DNA of 64,000 bases from Colius striatus (Eukaryota; Chordata; Aves; Coliiformes; Coliidae), in the NCBI RefSeq assembly GCF_028858725.1, contig NC_084766.1:24344501-24408500 (forward strand). The letters run 5' to 3'. The notes beneath the pieces were generated by a model. The model did not search any database. It was not told where the DNA came from and was given only the letters and a program-made list of their open reading frames with translations. Positions 21,803 to 35,600 of the stretch are shown in pieces (positions within the stretch are counted from its first letter, which is position 1; every line of letters starts with the position of its first letter). The position numbers were made by a program, and so were the translations under genes.

Positions 21803-24370
21803 GCGGCCACCGGCCCCGCGGAGCCAGGGGGCCGGCAGGGAGCTTCCCCCCGCAGCCAAGGACCTCGCTTTGCCCTGTGGCCGCCGTGCTGCTGCCGGGG
21901 AGCTCCAGCACCGCAGCTGCAGCAGCAGAGCCCTGCCGAGGGCAGAGCTGCCGCGTCTGCAGGCGTGGGAGAGAAAGAAAGAAAAGAAAAAAACCCCACA
22001 AACAAAGCAAACGTGTAGATAGAGAGTTTTTTAAGGACTGCAGCTGCACAGCTGTGTGCATCGTGGCGGGCACCCTGCGGGGCTCTGCCTCCCCCAGCAC
22101 AGCCCCACAGGCCCGCACCTCTGTCCCCCTCCATGGCAGCCCTGGCCCTCACATCCTGCTGGGGCTGGAGCGGAGGAGCTGAGGTGGCAGAGCCCCTGGG
22201 CCGTGGCGAGCCGTGGCTGGCAGAGGGCTGGGCTGTGCAGCCCTGGGCCCAGCAAGCCCGGAGTCTTGCTTCCTGTCCTCTTCCCCTGGCCTCTGGTTGG
22301 AGGCCATGCCATCACCCCGCTGGCAGCTGCAGGGAGCCCCTGGTGCAGTGACTCGGGTGCTGGAGCCCAGTGCCTCGCAGATAATGTCACCAGCTCTATG
22401 GCCACAGTCTGACACACTGCTGGCACCCCCAGGCTGTGCTTGCCAGCCTAGTTCTGGGTTGCTCCGGGCAAAGGCTCCAGCCCATTGCATTGGCATTGGG
22501 GCCATGCTGCGGGGAGCGGGACTGGAGTCATCCCAGGCACATCGAGTGTGTCACGGGCAGCGGGGTGCTGACATCCGTGGAGGCCCAGCAGCAGCCCTAC
22601 CCCATGGCACGGGTGCCAGCACTGTGCCATTAATGCAAAGGGAGCCCCAAATCCCCCCAGTCCTGCCCAGCAGCTCTGCTCAGGGCGGGGAGCTGTGTGG
22701 GGCATCACAGGAACCCCGTTCCTCCCAGCTCAGCCCGGGGGAGGCTCTGCAGGTGGGCAGAGGTGGCCAGTGTCCCACTGGCCCAGCCAGCCAGGACAGG
22801 AGGCTGCTGGGACAGCTGGGGTGCATGGTGGCCGTGCCCATCACCACGGCCTTAGCCTTGTGACGAACAGGGACAGATGAAAAGGCTGAAGATGCCCAAG
22901 CCTGGAGCTGACACAGCTGCCAGGGCAAGTCCTGCCAGCTCCTGGACTCGGGTGCCAGTGCCCAGGCAGCACGTCTGCAAAGCCCACAGTGCTGAGGGCC
23001 ACGTTGAGCCAGCGTGGGAGCAGCAGCACCACGGGGAGCCCATGCACCTGACCTCTGCACCACCAGCCCTTCTGTGCCCGTGGGGGCCAACAATGGCAGG
23101 GGCCCGACCTGGGCCAGTGCACACAGCAGGACACTGCGTCAGCATGTCACCTGAGCGGACAACCTCACCCCAGGGCTGCAGGCCCAGGCCTCGTGCCACC
23201 ACCTCCAGCGGGTACCTCTGGCTCCATGGGTGCAGTCACCGTCCCCGCTCGCCACCGGCATCTAGGACGTTCCCACCGCCGCCACAGGGACGTGTTTCTG
23301 CCACAAACGCCCTCTCCACGGAGCCCCCTCTGCCGCACAGAGGAGCCGGGACGTGTCTCCTTTTGCCCGTGGCCCGGCCGGGGCTCGGTTGTGTTGTGTT
23401 TCTGTTCTTGCTGTAAGCTAACTGCTAAAGTATCTCTTTATACAGAATACTTACAGATTCTAATATATATTTGTATTTCATTTTGTTATAGTATTTTTCT
23501 ATGTTTGGGGTCAACAAATGCTGTTTTCTTTTTGTTTACAGATGCTACTGGGCAGGAAAATGACGGTGGCTTTGTTTGGCCCGTGGGGTTTGTGTGTGTC
23601 ACTGTTGAAGACGCTGGTTTGTACTAGGCTGGCGAGGGAGGCACTGAGCACCCTTCCGCGGCAGAGGCTGTATTGTTTTAGGAGCTGTTTGGTATTGTCT
23701 ATGTTGTCTTCCATGTGAACATGACATTTATTCATTCAGAGGCTTGGCCTCTTCTTTCCTGGAGCAGACAAGGGGGCAGCTGGTGCTCAGGAGGTGCCAC
23801 AGGCCGAGGAGCGTTGGTCCTGCCATAGGTGATGGTCTGCTACTCCTGGAGCAGCCCTGGCCACCTCCTCTGGGCAGAGCATTGCCCGTGGTGTGCCGGG
23901 ACACGCAGCCCCGGGCTGAGGGCTCCTCAGGGACCTGCAAGGGTTATCCCTACACTGCTGTGCAAAAGGAGTCACTGCTGTCCAGATGAAGGGCCTGGTG
24001 CCTGCTGCAGGGACGGAGGGGCTGCGGGAGAACTGGGCACCTTTAACTGCTCTTTGGGGAAGGGGAGCAGGGGCCTGGCAGCAGTCACCAGAAGCACTGA
24101 GAGGTTCTGCCACAAACACAAATCTATTGCAGAAAGCGACACCACCAGCTCAGACACTGGTGTGGGAGCACTCAATCTCACCTGGGCATTTATATCCCCC
24201 TCCAGAGGTGCAGGGGTCCCACCCAGAGAGTGCCAGCCTGCTGTCCCCTTCATGATTTCACTCTCTCGTTCCCTCCCTCACCTTCACCCTTCCCCAGTTA
24301 TCACACCAAACCAACGCTGATATCAAAGAAACGTTTAATAAGCTGCAATAAAATACGGACCTTTAGAAAG
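21803..24370 (+). other. SLIT1: SLIT1 3' untranslated region (3' end uncertain)
   Basis: No splice-compatible coding sequence follows the stop codon. The first 1.6 kb is GC-rich. From about 23400 to 23740 the sequence becomes AT-rich and UTR-like. The first canonical AATAAA on this strand is at 24347-24352, just after a stretch rich in AAAG/TTTAAT, so the message may end near 24370. An earlier end near 23740 is possible, though no AATAAA was seen there. Extent is inferred. Confidence 0.45.
24347..24352 (+). promoter_or_regulatory. Candidate SLIT1 polyadenylation signal AATAAA
   Basis: Canonical hexamer about 2.55 kb after the SLIT1 stop. A 2.5-kb 3'UTR would be in keeping with Slit genes, but use of the site is not shown by the sequence. 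Only 8 bases upstream on the opposite strand lies an ATTAAA (24334-24339), so the spot could serve either direction. Confidence 0.35.
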
Positions 24371-25828
24371 CTCATAGGGTGAATATTGACAGTGGAGGAA
24401 GAAAAAGAAAACAAGGTGGTGGGAATCCTTGAGGAGTTCAGATCTGAGTCAGGGACCTTTCACCTGGAACAAGAACACAACTTCTTCCATAGGCTAGGAT
24501 GAAATAAAAGACAGGAGCACAGAGTTCACAGAATGTCAACATTTAGAGGGTCATACATAGTCAGAGTTCAGCTGACCCAGCTCTCATAGCTATACATATT
24601 GATTTAAAGCAACTCAATAGAATTTTCCTTTTGTTTGTTTCATTTTAATATTTACACTTTCAAAGGTTCGTCAGGTGAGGTATGTAAACATTATCTAATG
24701 GAAACCCCTCTCCACATTTCCAACTGAGAATTCACAGCAGACAGTTCATTTTCCCAACTCCCCGTGCAGCCCTTCCCGCTCCCTGGCACGGCTGGGAGTG
24801 TTCCCCCAGGCCCAGTCACCGGCTGCCCTCGCCCAGGCCCGGACAGTTCAGTTCGCATTGCCCGGGCTCAGACGTACAGTACCGGACGGGAGGGCTTTTC
24901 AGCTCAGTGGCTGAAATCCACAGAAACACAGAGAAACAAAACTTTCCCAGGGAAGCAGGCACCGATAAAGGAAAAACATTTGCCAGCAGGGTGGGGATAA
25001 ACGTTGAGAGTCTTAAGAAAAAAAAAACGACTGGGTTGTTGCCTTTTTGTCCTTTTCTTTCTTTCTCTTTTTTTTTTTTTCCCCACACACCTGTTCCAAG
25101 GGTGAAGGAAGTGTGGGGCTGGCAGGGGCTCCTGCAGGGCTGGCACCCAGCAGCACTCCCTGCTCCACCCTCCAAAATCAGGGACTCGTCACCATAAAAG
25201 CAGCAACGGTCCCACTGACGCCGCCCCGCACAGCCAGGGTGGCTGCACAGCCAGCAAACTCTTCCAGGGAAAAAGGGTTTAAAAAAAAAGAGAGAGAAAA
25301 AAAAACCAAACACACTTAGGAAAAAACAGCCAAATGACCTCAAAACCCCTGGAAGGAGAATAAAATTGCAGAAGGGCAAGCAAATAAGCAAATGACCTTC
25401 TGGAGCCAGCTCCGGGGTTGTAAGGGTGACCCCGCAAGGCAGCTGCTCACTGCAGTCATTGGCTCGTGGGAGTTTGCTGTCGGTCAATGCCTCCCTTGCC
25501 CTGGCTGCTTCAGAGGGGTTCCCCAGGGGTGACAGCAGCCCCCACCTCCTGCGTCCCTGGGGATGCCTTCTTGGGCGTCCCCAGGCCAGGAGAAGCCCCT
25601 ACCCCAATCGCACAGTGACCCAAGCCCCCGCCAGGAGCAGGGGTATCCGCAGCCAGCCCTGAGCCCCGAGAGCCCCTGCCGTCACAGCAGACATTATTAC
25701 TACAAATCTTATTGCTTGCAGTGGCCAGTGCCTCAGGGCAGGGCCAGCGTGGCTGGCCACGGGGGCTCACTGCCTCCCCAGGCACCCCGGCCACCCTCTG
25801 ACATCATCAACACGAGATGAAGAGAAAG

Positions 25829-25834
25829 TTTAAT
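25829..25834 (-). promoter_or_regulatory. Candidate minus-strand polyadenylation signal ATTAAA
   Basis: TTTAAT on the plus strand, read as ATTAAA on the minus strand, followed within 25 bases on that strand by ctttctcttcatctcgtg. A similar ATTAAA is at 24334-24339. If used, these would give the long LCOR/PALI1 transcript a 3'UTR of 6.9-8.4 kb reaching the SLIT1 end. Unproven. Confidence 0.25.
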
Positions 25835-28800
25835 GCTTCAACTTTGATGTGACGTTAAAAAACCCAAACCAACCACCAACCACCACCACCCGCCCCGTCC
25901 CGTCCCGTCCCCCCCACGCAACAGCCAGCCCTTTGGTTGCGGCGTGCTGGGCGATGCAGCCCCACCAACCGACACACCAGGCCGAGCAAGAACCTGGGAA
26001 AAGCCCATGAAATAAATATTTTTAAAAACCCCCTATTTACAATATTCCATCTGTGAGCATGAAGTGAGAGAAAAATGCTTTTTCCTGCCCCGCCTCCCCC
26101 CCAGAAAAGCTTAAAAAGTAGGTTAGCATCCTGCCGCCTAGCACAACACTATCTTACATGGCACCTACACATAATATATATTCACATTTCATTTTAAAAT
26201 TAGGTACTCTTACAAACAGACTTAGAAAACATTGGCTAGCAACGCAGCCCGAGGGGCTGCCCGGCCCCCGGCCCCGCGGCACGACCCCCGGCCGCCTGCC
26301 CCCGGCTCCTCCGGCTGCCCCCAAGCTGCCAACGTGCCCTGAATCAAAACCTCCAGCTGCCTCCCCACCCCGCTGCCCTTCGGGGAGGGGGTGGAAGTGC
26401 TCGTGAAAGAGGGGGCTTGTCCGTGGGGAGGGGAGGAGGAAGGATGGGGACCGTGACTTCTGCTAAGCCTAGGGGTGAGCTTAATACAAACAAGAACTCC
26501 TGAGAACATCTTAGAACAGATGGATTCATTTCACAACCACCAAGCTAAAGGATGGGCCGAACGGACGCTACGGTACACGGGAGGGGGGACGCGCGCCATG
26601 TGGGGACATCGTAGCCTCGTGGGTTGCTCAGAAAGCTACTGCTACAAGGAAAGCTGCAGTGGAGTTCCCTGGCAGAGGGAAGTCTGCCCCCACCGTCTTC
26701 CCAGGCTCTCCAGGACCTGGGGACACCTTGGCTGGGGCTAAGGCCTCTTCCTCCGGCATGACCACCAGCGGGGGAAAGGCGAGACTCCTAAGCTGGGTGG
26801 CAGCCAGCACCTCCCCGCTGCCCCACGCACTGCCTGTGCCCATGGGAGGCCAGGAACCACAGCCTTCCCAATGGCCTTCAGCTGGTAATGCAGGTGTCAG
26901 GCTGAAAGACTAGGAGCTGGAAAGAGAAACTGTCCATCAGCAAGTCTTAAAGGCAGGGCAGCGGAGTACCGCGTCCTTCTGAGATCGCTGCTCTGCTTCC
27001 TGGCAGCTTACAGAGGGCAGAGCCTTGGCCAACACCAGCACTCCCAGAGGTGCCATGCAGGCGGTTGGGATGTGGCTGGGCTTCAGCTCCCCTCATCTGC
27101 ATGACTGCAAAAAAGAGTTGGGGCAGCTCATCAGCCTGCAAGGGCCAGTGCCATGCAGGTCCCACAACACCGGAGGGGACAGGGATGGCGAGAGCAGCAG
27201 GGACGAGCCCATCCCACTCTCCCAGCTCAGGGAGGGTCATCAGTAATGCAGCAGAAAGTTTGCTGAAAGCATCAGTGCTGGCTAAAGAGCTCTTTGGAGA
27301 AAGTTTGCTGCACATACATCTCACTGACATGTTGGCAACCGAGCACAGAAACATCACTGCACACAGCAAACGCGAGCAGAAAGGACTGCGCTAGGGATGA
27401 CTATAAACATGTGCCCACCCTGGATACACCACACATACCCATCAGCAGAGAAACCCACACCAGGGCAAGCACTGCTAGACAGAGCCCCAACAGCTACAGA
27501 TAGAAGGAGCCATCCTGGGCTCAAGCTGTTCTTGCTGCAGCTCTCAACACCCTCTGCCAAGAGAAACCTTGCCTCTGAGCTCCTCGGCAAACCCAGCCCC
27601 TCCCAGAGATTAGATAAGATGGTGAGCTCCTGACTATGTGAGACGTGAAAACCCAGAGTTGCCGATGACAAGGTGAGGAGGAAAAGGTGAGGGGTGGGAG
27701 GCTGGTAGTAGAGGGACAGCAAAGACATCTGTGGAGGCACAGAGCTAAGACAATGTTGCTCCTGCTACAGGGACCAGGGAGTGGGGATGGAGAATGGTTT
27801 CAAGATTAGGATGAGAAAGTGATCAGCAAGGAAGCCAAAGTGACAGAGAGGGAGAGAGAGGAGAGGGCTGTTTTGTAGGACACAGCACTTGCGCTGAAAT
27901 CTGGAGCAGAGCAGCTGCAGAGTGGCGGAGAAGGAGCGCAATGAGGCTGCAGAGCTGAGGATGGCACTGTGGTCGTGCCAGTGGGCAGCTCTCACCCTAG
28001 CAAAGGAAACCCGCTCCATGACTGTGTGGAATAAGGTGATAAACCGTGCAGCTTATTCCCTTCCATCCATTAAGCTCATCCACAGCTCCCCTGCACACCT
28101 CACACTACAGGCTGCCCCAAGGCAGGGGCCGTGCTGCGGCAGCGCGCCAAGCCACAGAGCACACGGAGACCAGCAGTGCATGGCCCAGGCCATTAACGGA
28201 GAGCAACAGGTTATGTTTGTGCTATTACCACCACTTATCCTTGTGTCTCTTGTGCACTGTTCTAGCTGAACCGTGGCTGTGTGGACAGAGGAAATTGGGA
28301 AGGAAGCCGGGAAGGGTAATGCCAATGCGAGGGATGGCTGGAAAAAGGAAAGGAGAAACAATTCAAACATCAGAGCACTGAAAATGGAGCTACCTGGGCA
28401 GTGCCACTCTGCCAGGCAGTCACCTAGCATGCAGACCTTTTAATTTGCTAGCAAGTTAAATTGGCATTTAATTTTCTAGCAAATTATAGCATTCCTCCTC
28501 GCTGCCCCAAAAGAAATGACTCGCAGAAGCAAGGGCAAAGCACATGAAGAGCAGGTCCTGTAGGACCTGGCAGCTACTAGTGGTCTCAATGGGAGAACTC
28601 ACACAGGAGAGGCCTGTGCTCAAAGACAGCATCTCACAGAGCAGTGACAGCAAGGAAAGGAGCCTTGCAAGGGGCTGAAAGCCTTAATCCTCTTCCAGAG
28701 ACAACGACCACTCCTGGGGCATCCTCCCCTGGGGTAACCCACAGGATTGCACAGACCTGTAATTCAGAGAACTTGTACTAAAGCACCAATAGTCCCACAT

Positions 28801-29373
28801 GGCGGTGGGCTGGAGAGGTCTTGCCCCAAGTGCTTGCTGCAACAACTCAGACACAGGCAATGGCTTCACTCTACCTATCCCTTGGCAAACAAGCCCACTC
28901 TGTAAAAACTACCTGCACGAGCAGAACCCACTGCCCCACGCAGCAGGTCCAGGAGGAAACATTCCTGCCAGCTCCATGCAGAGAAGAATCACTCTGTTTT
29001 TCCTCAAAATCATGCTTTTTAAATTGGAGGAAAGGAGGTGCCAGGGGGCAGAGCAGCTCTGAGCTGGGCTTATGTGTCAGGCTCGGGAGAGCCATGCAGA
29101 GGCCATGGTGCCAGGGTCCAGCCCTGAGGACAGCAGAGCAGGGAGCCAGAGGGTCTCTGCTGACAAGACCCCAGACCATCTCATCCCCCAGGACTGTCTG
29201 GCTTGCCCCTCCTGCAAACCTCCTGCTCCCTGTCCCTACAGATGCCCAAGGTGCTGCTCCACCATCTGCCAATCTGAGCCTGGTGCCCAGAGGGACACGT
29301 GGCACATGTCTGGCCTGGGCTGGCCCCAGGCAGCAGGCTGGGAAATTGTATTTAAGAATGGTTAAGAGAAATT

Positions 29374-29429
29374 AAGAGAAAGCAAATAATTCTGGGTTTT
29401 TTTTCAAAGAAGAGTATTTGCTTTCTCTT
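29374..29429. repeat. Perfect 15-base inverted repeat with 26-base loop
   Basis: aagagaaagcaaata at 29374-29388 is matched by its exact reverse complement at 29415-29429. The loop includes a T-run. A partial further copy (atttgctttctg) follows immediately. Could fold into a hairpin in RNA. No known family recognised. Confidence 0.8.
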
Positions 29430-32369
29430 CATTTGCTTTCTGAAGACAGGAATAACAATTGACAGCCCAGCCCAGAACACTTATTTAAGTCCTATCCTGA
29501 CACAAAACACCTCTTCTACCTTTCCTCATTAAAGGGTGCAGAAATTCAGACTCATACCTAGGAGGCACAGCCCAGCTCCCCTTAGAGGCTCTTTGCAGAT
29601 TTCTTGAGCATTACTTTTTGCCCAGGACATGCTGGATCTAACGTGGGAAAGCCAGGGCTTGCTGAACACCCCTAGCATCCCTCTGGGCAGGGAGAGAGAT
29701 GCTGACTGAAGGAGATCAGAGCCTGGGACAAGCTGCAAGTGTTTTGGACCTCAGGCCACATTGCCTGCACACTTCCCAGCATGGCCAAGGCCAGCTCACT
29801 TCTTTCCAGAGCCCTGCAACTCCTCCAGCATCTGCTGACAGGGCTTTGTCTTTGCATAGGAAATCTCCATCCAGCACATATGACAGAAAACTACAGACCA
29901 AGCCTTGGAAGAATATGGTTGACCTTTCAGTGTTTCTGATTTCTCCCCATGATGAGCCCTGGCTTTTCCTGACACCTGGCAGGGACACTGTGGGGAACCT
30001 TGGGGCCTGATCCCACCACCAGCTAAGTCAAGCAGCGCACACTGAATTGGGATGGACACCCAGATGCTGCTCCACTGCCACACCAGTGTGATGCCCACTA
30101 TCTCCCACCCATGCCACATCGAGTCAGCTGGTGCTGGTGGAGCCCCAGAGCACAGGAAGGCAGCCAAGAGGCTGGAGCAGCAGCAACTCATACAGAAAGC
30201 CTCTCTCCACTTGCTTTGTCAAGGTTTTCATCCCATTCCCAGAAGCACAGAAAATGGAGAGCAGAGCAGCCTGCATTTACCAGTGGCTAAAAAACTGGGG
30301 AGCAAGAAAGAGGGCAATCCCCACAGAGCACTTGGTGTGTGGTGCCCCACACAGCTCTGCAGACACAGTCCAGAACTTCAGGAGCAATGGTGAAGGATGG
30401 AGAAAGAGGGATTGTGGAGGATGGGGAAAAGGAGGTTGGCTGCTGGAGAGCAGCACAAGGAATGGAGGTAAGAAGGGTGCTCCCATGCACACTGGGCCCA
30501 GAGGAAGAAGGGGTATCCCTCAGACAGGCTGCCCCAGCCATGGGTTAGAGGACTGAAGTACGGATGGAGAAGCAAGAAGGAAAAACAACCTGTAACAAAG
30601 GTACAGATCAGTCATATAACTGCCACTGGTGCCCTCCTGGCTCACACCTCTCCTGAAAGGCTTTTAAATCTTTTCTGATGGAATGTTTGACATATTTAAT
30701 GCATGCAGTAAAAATTAATGCAATAGATAACTTCATATTAATCTGTACAGGGACTGACAGACTAGATTGAATCAATTCCTAGCTGTTCAGAGAGTTAACT
30801 TATTCTAGCATGAGTCAAAAGAAAGGGGAAGGATTTTTTTTTTTTTAAATCAGCCATTTCATAGTAAGAGAAAAATGTGCTGCAGCCTGGTGTGCGTCAG
30901 CGCTGGGGGAAGGGAATACCTGCAGGAGAGCCAGAGGTGCTCTGTGAAGGGCGTGTGAGTCTCAAATGCCTCCTTCCAGCCTCTCTACTAAACGGGTACA
31001 ACAAAAGGTTCAAAGCCAATTATCTGCTCACCACCCCCAGTCCACCACTTTGGGATCTGGGGTTCAATGCCACCTGTGAAAAGCAGTTCTGCTTGTAGCA
31101 GAGCCCTTGACAGCCCTTGCCCCCAGGACAAGACGTCTCTCAGGCATGGGCTGCCCTGGAGCCGTGCCCTGAGCAGGGACAAGGGGCTCTGAGGATCCCT
31201 AAGCCCACGCAGTGTCCTGCTGCTTTCTGCATGGGAGGAGGTCTGCACTGGCATTCAGACAAACGGGCTTTGTGCAGCAACACAAGCATGAAGCCGTGGA
31301 GACGCAATGGCTAAGGAAGGTGGTTTCCCCACTGCCCAGGCACCTGACACCCCGGCCTGGCACAGCCAGCACAGACACGTGCTCTGCACAGTTCTAGCAG
31401 GCTTTTCTGAGAGGTGCCCGGCACCCTGACCCCGTTCTGGCACTGCAGACCCCCAGCTGCCTTCCAGACGTGCTGCCTAACTTTGCAGAGGAACCCTGTG
31501 AAGGCCTTGTTCCAGACAGGGCAGAGGCTGGGCTGCTTTCAGGCTCCGCAGCACCAGACACAAGCAAGGACCAACCGACCGCACCTCGACAGGAAAAGGG
31601 TGAAATGCAAATCACAGCCAAAAAAGAAACTTCATTCAGTCCCTTCTCTCAACCTTATTCCAACTGCAAATCCTGGCTTAGGAAGGCACGAGGCAAGACG
31701 GGCACAAGAGCACAGGGTGGCAGGGCCACCTGAGAGGGCTCCGCTGCTGCTGAGCACTCTCAGGAGGAGCTCAAGCCTGCAAAGAGGGAGAGACTCACTC
31801 TTCTGCGAAGCGCTGCGGAAACAGCGCTGCCATCAGAGACCACAGAAATCACCACGAGGGTAGCAAAATGGGAGAAGGAGGCCTGTCTAAAAGCAGGGGC
31901 TGATTCACCCCCGAAACCAGTGAGAAATAAAGCGGGATCCAGCCCAGCATGCGCGGCCGGCAGCAGTGGCTGGGGCAGCCCGGTGCCCAGAGCCCCACAG
32001 CAGGACGTCCCGAGCCCACGGGCCGTGCAGCAGGGCAGCCGGGCAGCCGGGCAGCCATCAGCAGTACGCACACCAGTAGCTAAGGAACACCGTGACACAG
32101 CCAACAGGACGGGACAGCAGCAGCTGCTGCTAACGAACCCACACAGGACAGATTCGCCTTTCTCTCCCTCTGAGATGGGAAATGGTTTTGGTTTTGCTTT
32201 AAATGCCACTAAGAAGACAGACAAGAAGGGGGACTCTGAAAGAAAAGGGAAATGTTTGCGTGCACCCAAAGGCTGCCGAAAGCTACTTCATGTGCACGAA
32301 GGTGGTTTTCTTTCTGCTACAGTACAAGTGCTTGTGCCTCAAGTATAAAACGCAAGCCTCCAAATCACA

Positions 32370-32685
32370 CAGACGAGCTTCTTAGTTTTATTTTTAAAGT
32401 GATAAATAAGGCACTGTACTTTTAACTAAAACTGCCTGGTTCCAAGTTTTAAAAAAAAACCCCAAGGAACGTTCAAACTGCAGAAACTTCCTTCTGAACA
32501 GCAGAGCCAGACAGCCCGACCTCTTCTCTGTCCGAGACACGTCTGCCGATGCCTAAAATCACGGGCGTTATCCTTTAACTGCGGATTTTTAAAGGCTTGC
32601 TACAGCTTATAAAAGCAGCTTTAGTTAATGCATGGTAAAGGGTTACTACTATACACCAGTTTTGTACATGGCTACTGGTTCTTCG
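32370..32685 (-). other. LCOR: Short 3' untranslated region of the long LCOR isoform
   Basis: Follows the TAG of the long-isoform exon. The first minus-strand AATAAA is at 32392-32387, giving a 3'UTR of about 310 bases, AT-rich and without repeats. Downstream signals could produce a longer form. Confidence 0.5.
32387..32392 (-). promoter_or_regulatory. Candidate polyadenylation signal AATAAA of long LCOR (PALI1) transcript
   Basis: TTTATT on the plus strand within cttagttttatttttaaagt, about 295 bases past the stop codon at 32686-32688. It is the first canonical signal after the coding exon on that strand. Confidence 0.5.
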
Positions 32686-35600
32686 CTATTTCGGGTCCAG
32701 TCGCGAGCGTTTGCTGTGCGAACAGTCCACTTTTGCCCTCAGCTTCCTCTTGCCCTGTGACCCGCTGCTCTCCTGCATTTTCCTCATGGACCTCGTCAGG
32801 GTCTTCCCACCGCTGGGCTTCTTGTTGGCCATCTTCTGCGACCGCGTGGAGGACTCACCCAGGGGCTTCTGCTTCGGGGACTTGGCCAGCTCCTCGTGCC
32901 CGGGGGGTAGCACGGCCCTTCTGCTCGTGTTCTCCTTGCCCTTCCGCACAGGGAGCCGCATCTTCTCCAGCTGCCTTTTCGGGGCTCTCTTCTCTTTCAA
33001 AGACATTTTTCTAGCCAGCTTATTGCTCCTCTCCACGACCGCCTGCTTCCGGGTGGCGGCAGCTTTCGCGCTGGCCTCCGAGTGCTTTATTTTACTGGCC
33101 TTCTTGGCGGGCAGCTTGTCCTTGGCGGAGGAGCCCGACCGCTCCTGGGTGCTCCCGCTCTCCTTCAACGTCCTCTTCTTCTTGCTGAGCTGGAGGTCGG
33201 CTTTGGGCGAGGGGTCCTCCTGGGACCTACCCTTCGCCTTCCGTCCCTTCGCCGTCCCATCCACTGATGGAGATTTAGCGGGAAAGGCGTCTGCTTTGAT
33301 CTGCAAGGCCAGCTTCGGAGACATCAGCGGGTTGATGCACACGCTCTTCCGGCTCTGCTTGCTCTCCAGGGACGGATGTTCCCCCGCGCCATCGCTCTTC
33401 TTCTCCGCTTTCACCACGCGCTGCTGGGCTCGCAGCTTGCCCCGGAGGTTGGAGTACTTGCGCAGGATCCTGGTGCTGGCCTGCGTGGGCAAGCTGAGGG
33501 CAGGCTGGATGCTTTTGTCTTCACTTGGCTCCTCGGTGCTGGCCTTGGCGGGACACGTCTGGTTGGGAGCGGCGGCTTCTTCAGCCTCTGCTTTATCAGC
33601 GTTCTCCCGAATTTTGGCCCAAAGCTTTTGATTCTTCAGGTTATTCCGAGCCGGGGTAGTGGCAGCGAACTTCTTGAGGTGCTTTTTCAAACGTTCGGCT
33701 TGCAGTGAGCTGGGGTAGAGACTGGAGGAGGAGTATTTCTGCATGGGGACTTTGATGGGGGGGATCTCCCCTGGGAGACGGGTGTTGAGTTTCTTCACGA
33801 TCACTAGAGACCGGGTTTCAGTTGTCTCCAGGAACCACTGGCAGATGTCGGACAACTTGAAGGCTTTCATAAACAGCATCTGGACAGGAGAAAGCTTCTG
33901 CACTTCCAGCGAGCCTCTACTTTTCCGTGTCCTTTTCTTGCTTTTCCAGATCTCTTTCAGCTTGTCGGCTTTGTTCTTTACCTTGGGGGTCGGCTGCACC
34001 TCCTTCTCCAGTTGAATCCAGCCCTTCTGAACTTTCGTGTACTGAGCATTGAACTCGGCGATGAGCTCCTGGTTCTCCTCTTCAGCACACCACTCCATGA
34101 ACTTTGGTTTGCTGTCAGCCATGTCTGTGTCCTCCAACGCCAGGCAGTCGTCGTTCCCTGAACTGCTTTCATCCCTGGGTTTCGGGATGGCTTGCATAGA
34201 CTCCTTCCCTGGTGTGTTCTTTTTCGCAGCATCTACGGGTGTGGGTGTGTGTCGTAAGTTATAAAACTGCAGGGCGGCCTTTTTATGCTTTGCAGCCTTT
34301 GCTGGAAGGTGCTTGCTTCCACCTCTGCTGCTGGGACACGGAGAACTGGCCACTGGCTGGTAGTTCTCTGGCTTGCCCAAGTCCATGGCACTATCAGAGC
34401 TCTCCTCCTTTGTGCTGGCATCACTGGGTTTCACATCCACTTGCTCGGCATCATTTGCAGGTGTGCTGCTCTCCAGAGGGAGAAGAATGCTTCTTGTCTC
34501 AGAATCAGCCTGGACGCTGACGTCTTTCATCTCGCCTGATGGACTTTGACTGCCATTGGCAGCGGGGTCGTCCTTACAGGAATCCTCTCCCTCTGCCACA
34601 GTCTCTTTTGCTAAGATGCTTTTATAGGTTTGTCTAGTAGTGACACCGTTCTCCTCGCCTGACTGCTGCTCAGTGATGCTCTCCGGTGCCTGGCCCGTGC
34701 CCGGCGCCTCGCTGGTGTTGAGCAGCACATTGGGGAAGCAGTCATTTGGGAAATGTGTGGATGCTGCCCCATCCACCTGCGCTTCCCTCTTGAACCGCTT
34801 AGCACCAGGGCTCTTGGAGACTTTGATCTGAAGGCAAGGAAGCTGCACAGAGCTGGAAGAACCAGCATCCTCAGCACTGTCCCCTATGGGTGACTGGGAT
34901 TGCTGGCTACGGAGACGCCGGTCCGATGCCACGAGGACTCTCCTGCCTTTCTTTCGCTTCTTGTCTAGACTGTCCTTGGAAGAGACAGAGTCTTTCTCTG
35001 CAGTGTCTGAGCCATCAATATCAGGCAGCGCTTCCTCTTCAACAAGCTCTTTGTCACCCGCTGGGCTGCTACTCTGCACCGTCTCTCCTCCCGAGGTTTC
35101 AGGGAGGGCAGTGCTGGTGGGCACAGCCTCCTCGTGCTCAAGGGAGCCATCACCCATCATGTCTGATAATTGGGCTTCTGGTTGAGCAGTGATGCTCTCG
35201 CTCTCATCCACGCACTGCAGGGTGGCAGGGGGCTCTGGGGGGCTCTCCGTGTCCGTGGTGGTGGGGGGCTCGTCGGGAGCCTGCTGGCCCGGAGAGCATG
35301 GGGAGGGCACCGCCAGACACAGCCCACAGGGTTCCGCGTCTCCCAGGCCTGGAAGCTGGACAGGATCCCTGGCACCATCATCCGCAGCGGAGGAAGGCTG
35401 CGAGGGAGACTTTGGCTCCGGGCTGGCAGGGAGGTCTGGGTCAGTCTGTACATCAAGGCCCGGGCAGCCTTCCACTGAGACGGGAAGGGCAGCAGGATCA
35501 GCAGCCTGCCCGCTGCCACTGCTGGCCCCAGGGGAGCCCAGGCTGCTGCCAGCCTCCCAGGGAACGGCGTCTCCCACTCTCGTCCCCCCTCCTTCAGCAG

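Larger units (their letters stand above)
24371..32365. other. Intergenic space between the convergent SLIT1 and LCOR/PALI1 ends
   Basis: About 8 kb with no recognisable gene. Open frames here are short, lack splice context and resemble no family I know. Contents noted: minus-strand ATTAAA at 25829-25834, a GTCCC-type run near 25895-25915, poly-T near 25065-25082, poly-A tracts near 25280-25310 and a 15-base inverted repeat at 29374-29429. It may contain extended 3'UTRs of either gene, or unannotated noncoding transcripts. Confidence 0.6.

Noticed and set aside
24371-32365. A separate gene between SLIT1 and LCOR
   Set aside because: Many 60-140-codon frames exist on both strands but none has a recognisable domain, splice pattern or start context. 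They look random in GC-rich DNA.
32711-33631. 306-codon open frame on the plus strand
   Set aside because: It lies antisense to the PALI1 coding exon. Its composition mirrors the Lys/Ser-rich codons on the other strand and it has no domain.
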